Part shown: piece after piece, positions 6,910-14,488 of the stretch
Layout of the letters: each line of letters opens with the position of its first letter
How positions within the stretch are numbered: the first letter of the stretch is position 1
NCBI GenBank assembly: GCA_934525735.1
Contig: CAKSZM010000016.1
Span: forward strand, 1 to 27,614
Length of the DNA: 27,614 nt
Source of the DNA: an uncultured Faecalibacterium sp.
GTDB taxonomy: Bacteria; Bacillota; Clostridia; Oscillospirales; Ruminococcaceae
Reading direction: 5' to 3'
Position numbers and translations under genes: made by a program
Notes under the pieces: model-generated
What the model was told of the DNA's origin: nothing
What the model saw: only the letters and a program-made list of their open reading frames with translations
The model's database searches: none

Positions 6910-9243
6910 TCATTCAGGCATCAGGGTCTTTGCGGCGCCGATCGTTTTGGGAATCGAGACCGGGGTCGCGGCCTCCCGGTTAAGGCTCCGGAAAAAACAG
7001 ATGACGGCGCAAAAATAGATGGCTCGATCGCCATGGCTCTGTTCTCTGGCGTCCAGGAGCAGCCGCCGCAGGCTGTCGGAGAGGGCTTTGCTGCGCGCTG
7101 CCGCTTCCTCAGGGGTATGGCCGGGCAGGTTCAGCGCCCAGATAAAACGGCCCTTCCACGATGCACTCAGTCGCACTGCAATGGCGCGCGCCGCAGCTTT
7201 GCCGGCAAGAGTGCACTTTCCGCGGGCGGGGCAAACCTCGCACTCGGCATAGCTCTCGATACAAAAACGCGGGTGCTGTTCCAGAAAGGCGTTGCGGCGC
7301 TCACAGGGCTCTTCGATCTTGAGGGTATCAATCAGGTTGAGGCTGCTGAAAAACACGCTCTGTGGCATCTCAGGGGCCTTGTAGAAGCCTTCGCCGGGGC
7401 CGAGCAGATACTGATGGCTGAGGGCTGCCTCGTCCAGCTTCATTTCGCCGGCATGATCGGTAATGCCGGAGCCGGGATTCGCCCCTAGAAAGAATTTCTG
7501 GGCGCATATGTCATAGAGAACGTCCGGAATGTTCTTGGCACTCTGGTCGGCGATCACGATGGCGACACCCACACTTCGCAGCTCCAAGAGGAGGTTGGTG
7601 AAGTCCGCCGCAAACGAATACTCATCGCCGGTTGTACGCCGGCAGCCGGTGAGCAAATTGTGCGCTTCATCGAGGATAATTACAAGGTTTACGCGCTTGC
7701 CTGCGGTGTGGGTGAGGTTCAGCCGCAGCCAGCAGGATAGGCTGATGAGTAGCATGGATGCGAAGGCCTGCTTGCCCGCGACGCTTGTCAGGAAAGCGAG
7801 CTGGAAGAGGTTGAAACCTTTTGCAAATTCACTGACTGGAATGCTTTTTACAGTGTCATAAATGGGACGGTTTTGATTAAAAAGCGCGTTCAGGCGCACA
7901 AGACCGGCAGTGCGCATATCGCTTTCGGTTTTCGGCGAGTACCCGCGTTCCCGCAGTTCGGTGTTGAAAGCCTGCATCAGTTCGTTCAAACCGAAAGGCG
8001 TTGTGCCGAGGTCGCCCGCTTTCGAACTTTCGCAAAAGCCATACGTTGCAAAAGTTCTGTCCAACGCAGCGCTGAAAAGTTCCTCGAGGGGTCCGTCGAG
8101 ACGAAAGGCAGCCCGAAGGGTCTGAAGCAAGGCATCGCGGTACTGGCCGAGAGTTACATTCGGAGGGAGAGAGAACGGGTCGAGAAGGAACTCGCCCTCA
8201 ACCGGACGATAGGTATTGACGTCAACGCCTACTTTTCGCAGGTGGTGCAGCTCTTCTTTTGCACTTTCGATGATTAAAGTAGGAATCTTCTTCTTTGCGA
8301 GCTGCATGGCCAGTGTGACCAGCAAGTTTCCCTTGCCGGAACCGGGTGTGCCGAGAATGGCGGTGCCAAGGGGCAGGTTTCTGAGCGGCATCCAGACAGG
8401 GTTTCCCTTACAGTCTTGCCCCAAAAGCAGCTCACCTTTCGTTTTCGTTGTGACAGGCAAAAGGCCGGGCAGGGTGTCATTGTTAACGGGCAGGCCGTAC
8501 TGCCCGGCTGAAGCCGTCAGGCTGGTGAGGGCCGCTGCTTCATACGGAAGGTAGGCATAGCACAGCGGCTTGTAGAGCGGCACGACGCCGCTGGGGCAGG
8601 GGGCCGTTTCGAAGATCCTGCCGTCGATCGGGGCTTTTGCGTTTTCGGTGGTCAGCGCGCCGCCGAATGCGGTGCAGACTTCCGCTGCAAGCAGGCCGGA
8701 GGGGTCGCCGCTGATGCAGACAACGGCCTCGAACAAAGCACCCTCGGTCAGAAACTGGCCGGGCAGGCTTTCAGCCGGCCATGTCCGGGTTTGCAGCTGG
8801 CGCTGGACTGTGTCGTTCAGTCCGCTGCAGCGCCGGACAAGCAGATGAACCGCGCAGCCCTTGATCCTGCGCAGCCGGGCAAAGGCTGCGTCAAATATAC
8901 CGGCGGTGGTGAGCATACGCTCCGGCAGAGCCATGCGCTGTGCGGGGCCGGCGCCGCCGGAAATATATCGCTGCTGCACGCTGCGGTGAAGGATCTGGCA
9001 CGCCGTTTCCTTGGCCGGCGCATCACCGGCGGGTGATGTCAAAAAGCCATCCAGCTGCAGCCGCAGCTTTGCCTGGTCAAGGGTGACGGCGTCCGACAGA
9101 CCCACCGCACACGAAACGCTGCTGCCCTCTGCGGCCCAGCGGATGTGAAGGATGCCGCCCGCCGGCAGCACCTCACACAGCGAGGCCGGGGGGCGGCTGC
9201 CCTCACGCAGAAGCGGAACGTGGGTGACCTTGTACTCTTTCAT
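6910..9243 (-). CDS. HerA/DUF87-type ATP-binding protein (ATPase 2)
   Basis: A 777-residue P-loop ATPase. Walker A GTPGSGKG is at about 298-305 and Walker B ILDEAH at about 523-528, followed by VGVAIVIADQS, matching the order of motifs in ATPase 1 of this window (LIIESAKEE versus VVEPAKGEY after Walker A; EAHNLL in both). The N-terminal 280 residues resemble no family I recognise. After the ATPase core is a four-cysteine cluster C-x6-C-x2-C-x5-C at about 676-692, a possible zinc or iron-sulphur site. ATG 9243 has AAAGGAGGG upstream. It sits between the SPFH-like gene (16-base gap) and the nuclease gene (14-base gap). A motor partnered with the nuclease, as in HerA-NurA-type pairs, is the leading idea. 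Confidence 0.85.
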   Translation of the reverse strand: MKEYKVTHVPLLREGSRPPASLCEVLPAGGILHIRWAAEGSSVSCAVGLSDAVTLDQAKLRLQLDGFLTSPAGDAPAKETACQILHRSVQQRYISGGAGPAQRMALPERMLTTAGIFDAAFARLRRIKGCAVHLLVRRCSGLNDTVQRQLQTRTWPAESLPGQFLTEGALFEAVVCISGDPSGLLAAEVCTAFGGALTTENAKAPIDGRIFETAPCPSGVVPLYKPLCYAYLPYEAAALTSLTASAGQYGLPVNNDTLPGLLPVTTKTKGELLLGQDCKGNPVWMPLRNLPLGTAILGTPGSGKGNLLVTLAMQLAKKKIPTLIIESAKEELHHLRKVGVDVNTYRPVEGEFLLDPFSLPPNVTLGQYRDALLQTLRAAFRLDGPLEELFSAALDRTFATYGFCESSKAGDLGTTPFGLNELMQAFNTELRERGYSPKTESDMRTAGLVRLNALFNQNRPIYDTVKSIPVSEFAKGFNLFQLAFLTSVAGKQAFASMLLISLSCWLRLNLTHTAGKRVNLVIILDEAHNLLTGCRRTTGDEYSFAADFTNLLLELRSVGVAIVIADQSAKNIPDVLYDICAQKFFLGANPGSGITDHAGEMKLDEAALSHQYLLGPGEGFYKAPEMPQSVFFSSLNLIDTLKIEEPCERRNAFLEQHPRFCIESYAECEVCPARGKCTLAGKAAARAIAVRLSASWKGRFIWALNLPGHTPEEAAARSKALSDSLRRLLLDAREQSHGDRAIYFCAVICFFRSLNREAATPVSIPKTIGAAKTLMPE

Positions 9244-9259
9244 GAGCGAACCCTCCTTT

Positions 9260-10201
9260 TTACGGCTTCAGCTTCAGCGCGGATGCTGCATCCAGCAGGC
9301 CGGCCTTGACGCCGAAGGCGAGCATTTCCGCAGGCGTGATGCGCTTGCCAAGCTGGGCGACGAGATTTGTCATCTTTTCGATTTGTTCCTCGCTTGCGCC
9401 GGGGTTTGTCTCAACAAACCGCGTCAGAATCGCCATGGCCGGTTCGCTGACCGAGTCGCGGTCAAAGCACTTGATGGCCGCTTCGATTAAAAGCTGCTGC
9501 GCGCTCATGCGCATCTCGTAGCCCCGGTTGAGCTGGGTAAGCAGTTCATCCAGATTGCTGATGGAAATCTGCAGGGAGGCGTTCTGAAAACGGAGCCAGC
9601 TTACCTTATTATTTGCAGCCTTACAGACCTGATCGCCCATGGTCAGCTCCATCTGCTTGAGGTCCTGATTGATCTTCAGCGCATCGCCATCAAGGGCTGC
9701 AATGCGGGACCGAACCGTCTGCTGTACGGCCTGCTGAATGGTATAGCGGCCTTCTTCTTCCGGGTCTCGAAAGACTCCTGCAAGATGCTCCTCTACCATA
9801 CTGCGGCCGTCGCGGCAGCGCGTCTGGGCGGAGAAGACAACATTCGTCTTGACGTTCAGCACCTGACCGTTGCTTTGGCACACGGGAACATCAAAGCTGC
9901 TATTGAAATCCACCGGATAAGGCTTGGTATCCACCACATAGATGCCGCCGGTGTGGGGCATGGGGAGGAACTTCTCCCAGAACTCAACGCCCGTTTCCAA
10001 AGCCTGGCCATTTCGGATCGGGCCCTGCAGCTGGTCGTCAATCACCACGTAGATCTCGCGGCCGGCAGAGACGCCGTCGCTGAGTGTGAACAGCACACGC
10101 CGGCCATTGCTCAGATAGGGCAGCGTGTCTTCCGAGAGCATCCGGTTACTGACCCGGACATTCACCTCATCGAAAGCAAGATGGGAAATTTTGGTAGCCA
10201 T
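9260..10201 (-). CDS. Unrecognised protein, possibly SPFH/band-7-like
   Basis: A 313-residue protein. About residues 35-150 are predicted beta-rich; the stretch GIYVVDTKPYPVDF, then a later NGQVLNVKTNVVFSAQ, resembles the core of SPFH (stomatin/prohibitin) domains, where a DxK-type strand is followed by a GxxLxVxxxVxF strand. About residues 170-250 are helical with a QxxLIEAAIKC segment, and the C-terminus (about 265-313) is a small helical region. There is no N-terminal membrane hairpin, unlike typical stomatins. The ATG overlaps the PP2C stop by one base (TAATG) with GGAGGAGGTG upstream, so translation is coupled. If SPFH-like, it may form a ring-shaped scaffold for ATPase 2, encoded next. 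The family call is weak. Confidence 0.4.
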   Translation of the reverse strand: MATKISHLAFDEVNVRVSNRMLSEDTLPYLSNGRRVLFTLSDGVSAGREIYVVIDDQLQGPIRNGQALETGVEFWEKFLPMPHTGGIYVVDTKPYPVDFNSSFDVPVCQSNGQVLNVKTNVVFSAQTRCRDGRSMVEEHLAGVFRDPEEEGRYTIQQAVQQTVRSRIAALDGDALKINQDLKQMELTMGDQVCKAANNKVSWLRFQNASLQISISNLDELLTQLNRGYEMRMSAQQLLIEAAIKCFDRDSVSEPAMAILTRFVETNPGASEEQIEKMTNLVAQLGKRITPAEMLAFGVKAGLLDAASALKLKP

Positions 10202-11214
10202 TACGGCACCTCCTCCAGCTCCTTCAGCTCCTTGCGGAGAACTTCGATCGTGTTGTTCAGGGCGGTGAACTCCTCCGCAGCGGGTCGGAGGACCTCATCC
10301 TTGAATTTGACGGCTTCGCTTCCGGAGAGGCGTTTGGCCTTATCAAGCAGCAACCGGAGATATACCTCAGCCTGTTTGCGTTTTTCAACCAAGCGGTTGA
10401 GCGCCATTACCTGATGTCCACGGTGAACCTCTTCGGCAACGCCGGCCTGGAAAGCATCCGTAGTGACAGCCTCAGGATCAACCGCCAGAACATAGGTCTG
10501 GTCATCCCCGTGGTCGGTCAGCTTCAGCAGCTTTTCAACGCGGTTTTCCATGGACTCTTCGGATGCTTCATCATCCCCCTTGGAAAAAAGTGCCTCAGCT
10601 GCCCGCCAGCCCTCGGCTTCGGCGCCGTCACTATATACGCCTGCCGCTGCCACGATGCCATCGAGGTGCTGGATGCGGAAATGCTGCTTGACCGTCTCCG
10701 GACTCTGGCACATCGAACTGGTAGCGCTGCCCACACAGGCAGGGTCTTCCGGCAGGGGAGGCGGAAAATGGCCGCTCGTATCGATACAGAAGACACCGCT
10801 GTCTCCCAGGCAATAACGCGTGGTGCTGTTATGAGCGTAATCGATGACGGCAACTGCCAGCGTGCAGCCATAGGCTGCCACGGGGTGGAGCCGCGCTGCG
10901 CTGAGCAGACCCATCTCGCGCTCGCTCAGAGGGTGGCGGGCCATGTGCCGGGCCACCATGTGATCGTACAGCCATTTGATGTCCGCAACCACCTCCTCGT
11001 CGGGCGCGTCCGAAGGCAGGACCTTTTGGGCTGCGTATACCGCGAAGCGGGCGCCGATGCCGCTGCGGCTGTATTCAGGGCTGCCATGGCCGTCGGCAAC
11101 GGCCAGTACCAGTGTGAAATCGGGGGTCTGAACGCGGCAGAGGCGGTCCTGGCAGGGCTTATGGCGCATGATATGGCTGCTGCCGGTGCGGCAGCGGGCA
11201 ATGACTTGATGCAT
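10201..11214 (-). CDS. PP2C-family Ser/Thr protein phosphatase
   Basis: A 337-residue metal-dependent phosphatase. An N-terminal QD (D23) is followed by VADGHG (D41, G42), the two-metal-binding core of PP2C enzymes, and later a GCTLAVAVID strand and GDSGVF, equivalent to the GDSR motif. The C-terminal 70 residues form a charged coiled coil, suggesting docking to a partner. It would remove phosphates placed by the kinase encoded two genes upstream. The final metal-binding DN motif is not obvious in the usual place: residues near LTDHGDDQTYVLAV (DD at the end of the catalytic domain) take that position. Gaps to neighbours are 23 bases upstream and an overlap of one base downstream. Confidence 0.88.
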   Translation of the reverse strand: MHQVIARCRTGSSHIMRHKPCQDRLCRVQTPDFTLVLAVADGHGSPEYSRSGIGARFAVYAAQKVLPSDAPDEEVVADIKWLYDHMVARHMARHPLSEREMGLLSAARLHPVAAYGCTLAVAVIDYAHNSTTRYCLGDSGVFCIDTSGHFPPPLPEDPACVGSATSSMCQSPETVKQHFRIQHLDGIVAAAGVYSDGAEAEGWRAAEALFSKGDDEASEESMENRVEKLLKLTDHGDDQTYVLAVDPEAVTTDAFQAGVAEEVHRGHQVMALNRLVEKRKQAEVYLRLLLDKAKRLSGSEAVKFKDEVLRPAAEEFTALNNTIEVLRKELKELEEVP

Positions 11215-11237
11215 GGTGATACCTCTCTCCGCTTGGC

Positions 11238-12047
11238 TTAGTTCAGGGTGTTCATGATCTCATCCATGAGCTGCTTTGCGCTCTTGTCGCGGTCCTCGAC
11301 GCGATTTTTGGCTTCTTCTGCCAGAGAACCATTGCTCTTCTGACCGTTAACGTGCGTCTCGATCGAACTGAGCACCGAAGAACCCATAACGACCGGGCTG
11401 ATATAGTCAGAAAAATTTTCACGGATACTCACGATATTTTGCTTGCCGCCGGCAATCTTCTCCACGTAGTGGAAGTCGCTTTCGCTGCCGACGTAGACGC
11501 AGAGCACCTCGCTTTTCTTGGTAAAGAGCTGGTTGTCCATCAGGCGGTTGAGCGCGGCATCACGTGCAGACTGGATATCCGTGCCATGCATGTCGGTGAT
11601 CAACACGTTAACGGGCTTATAATCGGAGCGATGCGCACCCTTGAAGCCCTCGGCCTGACGGCTGCAGGCGGAGTCCATTTCGCGCAGCAGAGCGGTCAAA
11701 TTTGTGCCGCCGTCGCAGTAAAAAGTGCTGTCATCCACAACCTCGAGCAGCTGGGCAGGGTCGAGGAATTCGTTGTTGAGGACATGAACATCATTGTTGA
11801 AGGTGATGATCTTCACAAGGAACTGGCAGTCTTCAGCATTCTTGTTCTTTTCGGCAAGCTCGGTCAGCAGGTTCTTGGTGCCTTTCGTCATGTCAGCTGC
11901 GTGGCCAGACATGCTGCCGCTCGTATCGACCCACATGGTGATGCGGCAGACCCGGAGGCCGTCGTCGTTGAAGACGGTATCGACAGCTTCCTCGAAAATG
12001 CGGATGCGGTCGTTGAAATTGGGCTTGCAGTTTGCATAAGTAGACAT
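11238..12047 (-). CDS. vWA-domain protein (TerY-like)
   Basis: A 269-residue von Willebrand factor A protein with an intact metal-ion-dependent adhesion site: DTSGS (D41, S43, S45), T115 in CDGGTNL, and D152 in LITDMHG. The domain covers about residues 35-225; the tail is a short charged helix (about 240-269). Stand-alone cytoplasmic vWA proteins coded with a PP2C phosphatase and a protein kinase are the hallmark of TerY-P-type triads, in which vWA is thought to assemble or be switched by phosphorylation. No signal peptide is seen. AAAGGAA lies eight to nine bases upstream of the ATG. A truncated paralogue lies immediately upstream. Confidence 0.88.
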   Translation of the reverse strand: MSTYANCKPNFNDRIRIFEEAVDTVFNDDGLRVCRITMWVDTSGSMSGHAADMTKGTKNLLTELAEKNKNAEDCQFLVKIITFNNDVHVLNNEFLDPAQLLEVVDDSTFYCDGGTNLTALLREMDSACSRQAEGFKGAHRSDYKPVNVLITDMHGTDIQSARDAALNRLMDNQLFTKKSEVLCVYVGSESDFHYVEKIAGGKQNIVSIRENFSDYISPVVMGSSVLSSIETHVNGQKSNGSLAEEAKNRVEDRDKSAKQLMDEIMNTLN

Positions 12048-12070
12048 GGTAACGTTCCTTTCTCTTTTTG

Positions 12071-12277
12071 TTAGTCTTCGGCGTTCTTGTTTTTGTCAGC
12101 AAGTTCCTGGAGGAGGTTCTTCACGCCCTCTGCCATAGCCATATCAGAGGAGTGACCCGCCATAGAGCCGCTCGTATCGACCCACATGGTGAAGCGGCAG
12201 GTGCGGAAACCGTCGTTGAAGACGGTTTCGGGTTCGGGTTCGTCCTCGAAAAAGCGGGTGTTTTCAAAAGTAGACAT
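12071..12277 (-). CDS. Truncated vWA paralogue
   Basis: A 68-residue open frame that repeats the beginning of the full vWA protein next to it. It has its own start, a variable segment, then CRFTMWVDTSGSMAGHSSDM with the DxSxS motif (D34, S36, S38) and a helix ending in NKNAED followed at once by TAA. In the full protein the same NKNAED continues into the rest of the domain. The leader GGAACGTTAC before the ATG is shared, so the whole unit is a partial tandem duplication. It lacks the Thr and Asp that complete the metal site and most of the fold. It could be decay debris, or a made mini-protein; the ribosome site is weak (GGGGGAA). Confidence 0.7.
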   Translation of the reverse strand: MSTFENTRFFEDEPEPETVFNDGFRTCRFTMWVDTSGSMAGHSSDMAMAEGVKNLLQELADKNKNAED

Positions 12278-12302
12278 AGTAACGTTCCCCCTCTTTTATC
12301 AA

Positions 12303-13364
12303 TCAGTTGAGTTTGTAACCGGCGGAAATGCACTTTGCGAGCAGCTCAGCGGTTGGGCGCTGGGCGGGATGATGGAGAGCGTCAGAGGAGAACGAAAGCA
12401 GGAAATACTTCTTTACGATATCCGGCAGGAGCTGCCAATGGGTGATAACTGCCGGGCTGGCGCAATTGACGCGGCTTGTGATGATAAACTGCGGATTTAC
12501 GCCGAAATTCTGCTTGACGTTGTCTTCGGACCACTCGACACTGTGGGTATACTTGCCGTCGAGGGGGTTGGATCCGCACATGATGCGGAAGGCCCAAACA
12601 GCAAGACTGTGGCGGTCGCTTTCTACCGAGGGCGATTTGCCGAGCAGGATCTCCGGTGCGCGGTACTGCGCTGTGCCGCTCATGCCCAGCGTGTAGGTGT
12701 GGCCGCTGGCAGAAGCCGAGGGGAGCAGGCCGTCGGTATCGATGAGGGCAACCTCAACGTGACCGTCGCGATTGGTCTTGTAAAGGAAATTTTTACCAGA
12801 GACGTCACTGAACACATAGCCTGCCTTGTGGATGGCATCGATGATGGTTGCGGCCTGTACGATCACCTCGGCACGCTGCTTGACGGTCATGCCGGCGGGG
12901 TCGTTCGGGTCTTTTTCATTCAGCTTCGGCAGGTAGTACGGATCGTTCAGCTGGGCCTCATCGTGGGTGGCTTTGCTGTTCCAGCGTTTGACATAGCTGA
13001 TCAGACGGGAGCTTTCGGAATAGCCCTCCAGGAACGGCATGATGAAGCAGAACGAGCCGCTCTCGGTCTGCGAACTGATGGCCAGCGGCCAGGTCATGTT
13101 CGGAGCGGGAGGCTCAAATTTGGCCATTGCAGCCAGCTTGCGGTAGTACTTGCTTTTGTCGTTTGCGAAGTTTCCATAGACATGCTTCATACAGTATTTC
13201 TGGCTGCTGCCAAGAAAGCTTGCCTTCTGGACGATATAAGTATCTGCCTGGCCGCCGCCGGCCAGAAAACGCACCACCTTATATTCGGTTTTCACGGGAC
13301 GGCCGTTTTTGAACTCGCTGAAGGCGAGCTTGGTGCCGGGAGCAAAATTGCCCTGATTTGCCAT
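12303..13364 (-). CDS. Ser/Thr protein kinase
   Basis: A 353-residue eukaryotic-type kinase. The glycine loop LAGGGQADTY (G36-G38), Lys60 in YCMKHV, the catalytic loop FSDVSGKNFLY (D187, N192) in place of HRDLKPEN, metal-site IDTDG (D209, D211) in place of DFG, and YRAPEIL (E238) are all present, followed by ESDRHSLAVWAF. The catalytic residues are kept, so activity is likely; the replaced loop sequences are typical of the divergent kinases found with vWA/PP2C systems. The protein has no transmembrane segment. AAGGATAG precedes the ATG, and only three bases separate it from the transglutaminase-like gene upstream. The likely counter-enzyme is the PP2C phosphatase of this operon. Confidence 0.9.
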   Translation of the reverse strand: MANQGNFAPGTKLAFSEFKNGRPVKTEYKVVRFLAGGGQADTYIVQKASFLGSSQKYCMKHVYGNFANDKSKYYRKLAAMAKFEPPAPNMTWPLAISSQTESGSFCFIMPFLEGYSESSRLISYVKRWNSKATHDEAQLNDPYYLPKLNEKDPNDPAGMTVKQRAEVIVQAATIIDAIHKAGYVFSDVSGKNFLYKTNRDGHVEVALIDTDGLLPSASASGHTYTLGMSGTAQYRAPEILLGKSPSVESDRHSLAVWAFRIMCGSNPLDGKYTHSVEWSEDNVKQNFGVNPQFIITSRVNCASPAVITHWQLLPDIVKKYFLLSFSSDALHHPAQRPTAELLAKCISAGYKLN

Positions 13365-13367
13365 ATA

Positions 13368-14036
13368 CTATCCTTCTTTCACAATTATTTGCAGGAGCTT
13401 GCCGGCGGCATCCGCTGCCTTCCGGGGCAGCGGAGCAAGAGCCGGCGCGTTGCCGGGTGCGGAGGGGAAATTTTGGCGGAGCCACTGGTGCCGGTGGCTT
13501 TCCATGTAGACGTCAGACTTGAGGAAAAACTCATAGTCGGGCGGCTTCGTCTGCAGATCCCAGGTGACATCGAGGTGGTACCACTGGGGGCTGCTGCACC
13601 CTGGCAGCTGCAGGAACACGATGTTCCAGGCGTGGAGGCCGGGCTTCTCTCCGCCGCCGTCCCCTTCGCCGTGGATGATCTGGCAGGGGATTCGTTTGGC
13701 AAGGCACAGACGAAGGAAAAGCTGCGCGATCCCTTCACACACACCAGTCTGGATCAGAAGGGGCTTGTACCACAGGAAGGTGGTTTCCTCCGGAGGGTCC
13801 TGCTCCAGCGCTGCATGGTCGTAGGTCACATTTTGTGCGATCATGTCGTAGAGCAGCTGCACCAGCTTGTACGGCTCTGCGTCCGGAAGGCTCTGTGCAA
13901 AGCGCCGGAGGATCGCCTCGGCCCGTTCGCTGGCCTGCGGGTTTGCCTGCACCAGCTTTTGTCTGTAGTAGACGATTCGGTTGACGCCTCCGTACGAGCC
14001 ATCACCCTGCAGAGCTTCGCGGTTTTCGTCAAGCAA
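13368..14036 (-). CDS. Transglutaminase-like cysteine protease-fold protein
   Basis: A protein of 222 residues from the start chosen here. The triad is visible: Cys100 in TGVCEGIAQLF, His135 in GLHAWNIV, and Asp156 in YHLDVTWD, the usual transglutaminase-core order. Such bacterial domains act as peptidases or protein-crosslinking/deamidating enzymes. TTG 14036 is preferred: AGGAGAG lies seven bases upstream, and the promoter at 14107-14134 puts the predicted transcript start near 14100, just after the otherwise plausible ATG at 14105. Longer readings from 14126 or 14168 would start inside or upstream of that promoter. It is the first gene of the minus-strand operon. No signal peptide is seen, so it should act in the cytoplasm. 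Confidence 0.8.
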   Translation of the reverse strand: MLDENREALQGDGSYGGVNRIVYYRQKLVQANPQASERAEAILRRFAQSLPDAEPYKLVQLLYDMIAQNVTYDHAALEQDPPEETTFLWYKPLLIQTGVCEGIAQLFLRLCLAKRIPCQIIHGEGDGGGEKPGLHAWNIVFLQLPGCSSPQWYHLDVTWDLQTKPPDYEFFLKSDVYMESHRHQWLRQNFPSAPGNAPALAPLPRKAADAAGKLLQIIVKEG

Positions 14037-14106
14037 TCGGCCTCTCTCCTCTCCTGTTCTTTCAGCGTTGCGGTCCAGCGGTTTGCGTCTCGCTTGCTGT
14101 GACATC

Positions 14107-14134
14107 AGTATACCATGTTTCGACATAAAATCAA
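14107..14134 (-). promoter_or_regulatory. Promoter of the minus-strand operon
   Basis: Reading on the minus strand: TTGATT (14134-14129), 16-base spacer, TATACT (14112-14107). Transcription should begin near 14100. This gives a leader of about 64 bases before TTG 14036. Confidence 0.65.
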
Positions 14135-14154
14135 GCGTTACTACGATAAATATT

Positions 14155-14174
14155 TTCCGAGTTTTCACTCGGAA
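14155..14174. promoter_or_regulatory. Operator-like palindrome, copy A
   Basis: TTCCGAG-N6-CTCGGAA, perfect 7-bp arms with a six-base centre. It lies 20 bp upstream of the -35 box of the minus-strand operon. The same motif with the same spacing is at 14380-14399 in front of the plus-strand operon, so a shared regulator is likely. Confidence 0.6.
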
Positions 14175-14379
14175 CCGGCCCGCATTCCGGCTTTTTCCGC
14201 CGCTTTTTTTGGGATTTTCGGGTGCCGGCAGGGCTGTTCCGGGCCGTTCGGTGCGCTGCGCTTGGAAAAAGATTTTTTTCTGACCGGAAAATGAGAATTT
14301 TCGGGCGAACCGGCAGGATTCCGGGTTTTGAGACCGCTTTTTTCGGAATAACGGTTTTTGACCCGAAAATCGGCTGCGA
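14175..14379. other. Palindrome-rich divergent control region
   Basis: This non-coding stretch between the two operons holds many further TTCCG/CGGAA half-sites and several imperfect palindromes. One is TTTTCGG...CCGAAAA around 14339-14368; another is CCGGAAAAT-GAG-ATTTTCGG around 14284-14305. No gene with a ribosome site or recognisable product was found. It could bind several protomers of one regulator or fold into RNA structures in leader transcripts. Confidence 0.5.
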
Positions 14380-14399
14380 TTCCGAGTCTTTTCTCGGAA
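14380..14399. promoter_or_regulatory. Operator-like palindrome, copy B
   Basis: TTCCGAG-N6-CTCGGAA; with flanking bases the arms extend to 8 bp (14379-14386 and 14393-14400). It ends 10 bp before the -35 box of the plus-strand operon. The distance differs from that of copy A by about one helical turn. Confidence 0.65.
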
Positions 14400-14409
14400 T
14401 TGATTCCGG

Positions 14410-14438
14410 TTGTTTTCTGATTCGGAATTTGTTATAGT
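14410..14438 (+). promoter_or_regulatory. Promoter of the GrpE-like/Hsp70 operon
   Basis: TTGTTT (14410-14415), 17-base spacer, TATAGT (14433-14438). Transcription should start near 14445. The ribosome site AAGGAGG is at 14474-14480, eight bases before ATG 14489. Confidence 0.65.
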
Positions 14439-14488
14439 AGAGCCAGAACACTGCGGACACTGCTTTTATAAAGAAGGAGGACTAAAAA

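Noticed and set aside
12186..14102. Open frame of 638 codons on the plus strand
   Set aside because: It lies opposite the vWA fragment, the kinase and the transglutaminase-like gene, has no domain and no ribosome site; it is a shadow caused by codon bias.
14131..14460. Frame of 109 codons in the divergent control region
   Set aside because: Low-complexity product from repeated TTCCG/CGGAA sequence, overlapping both promoters.
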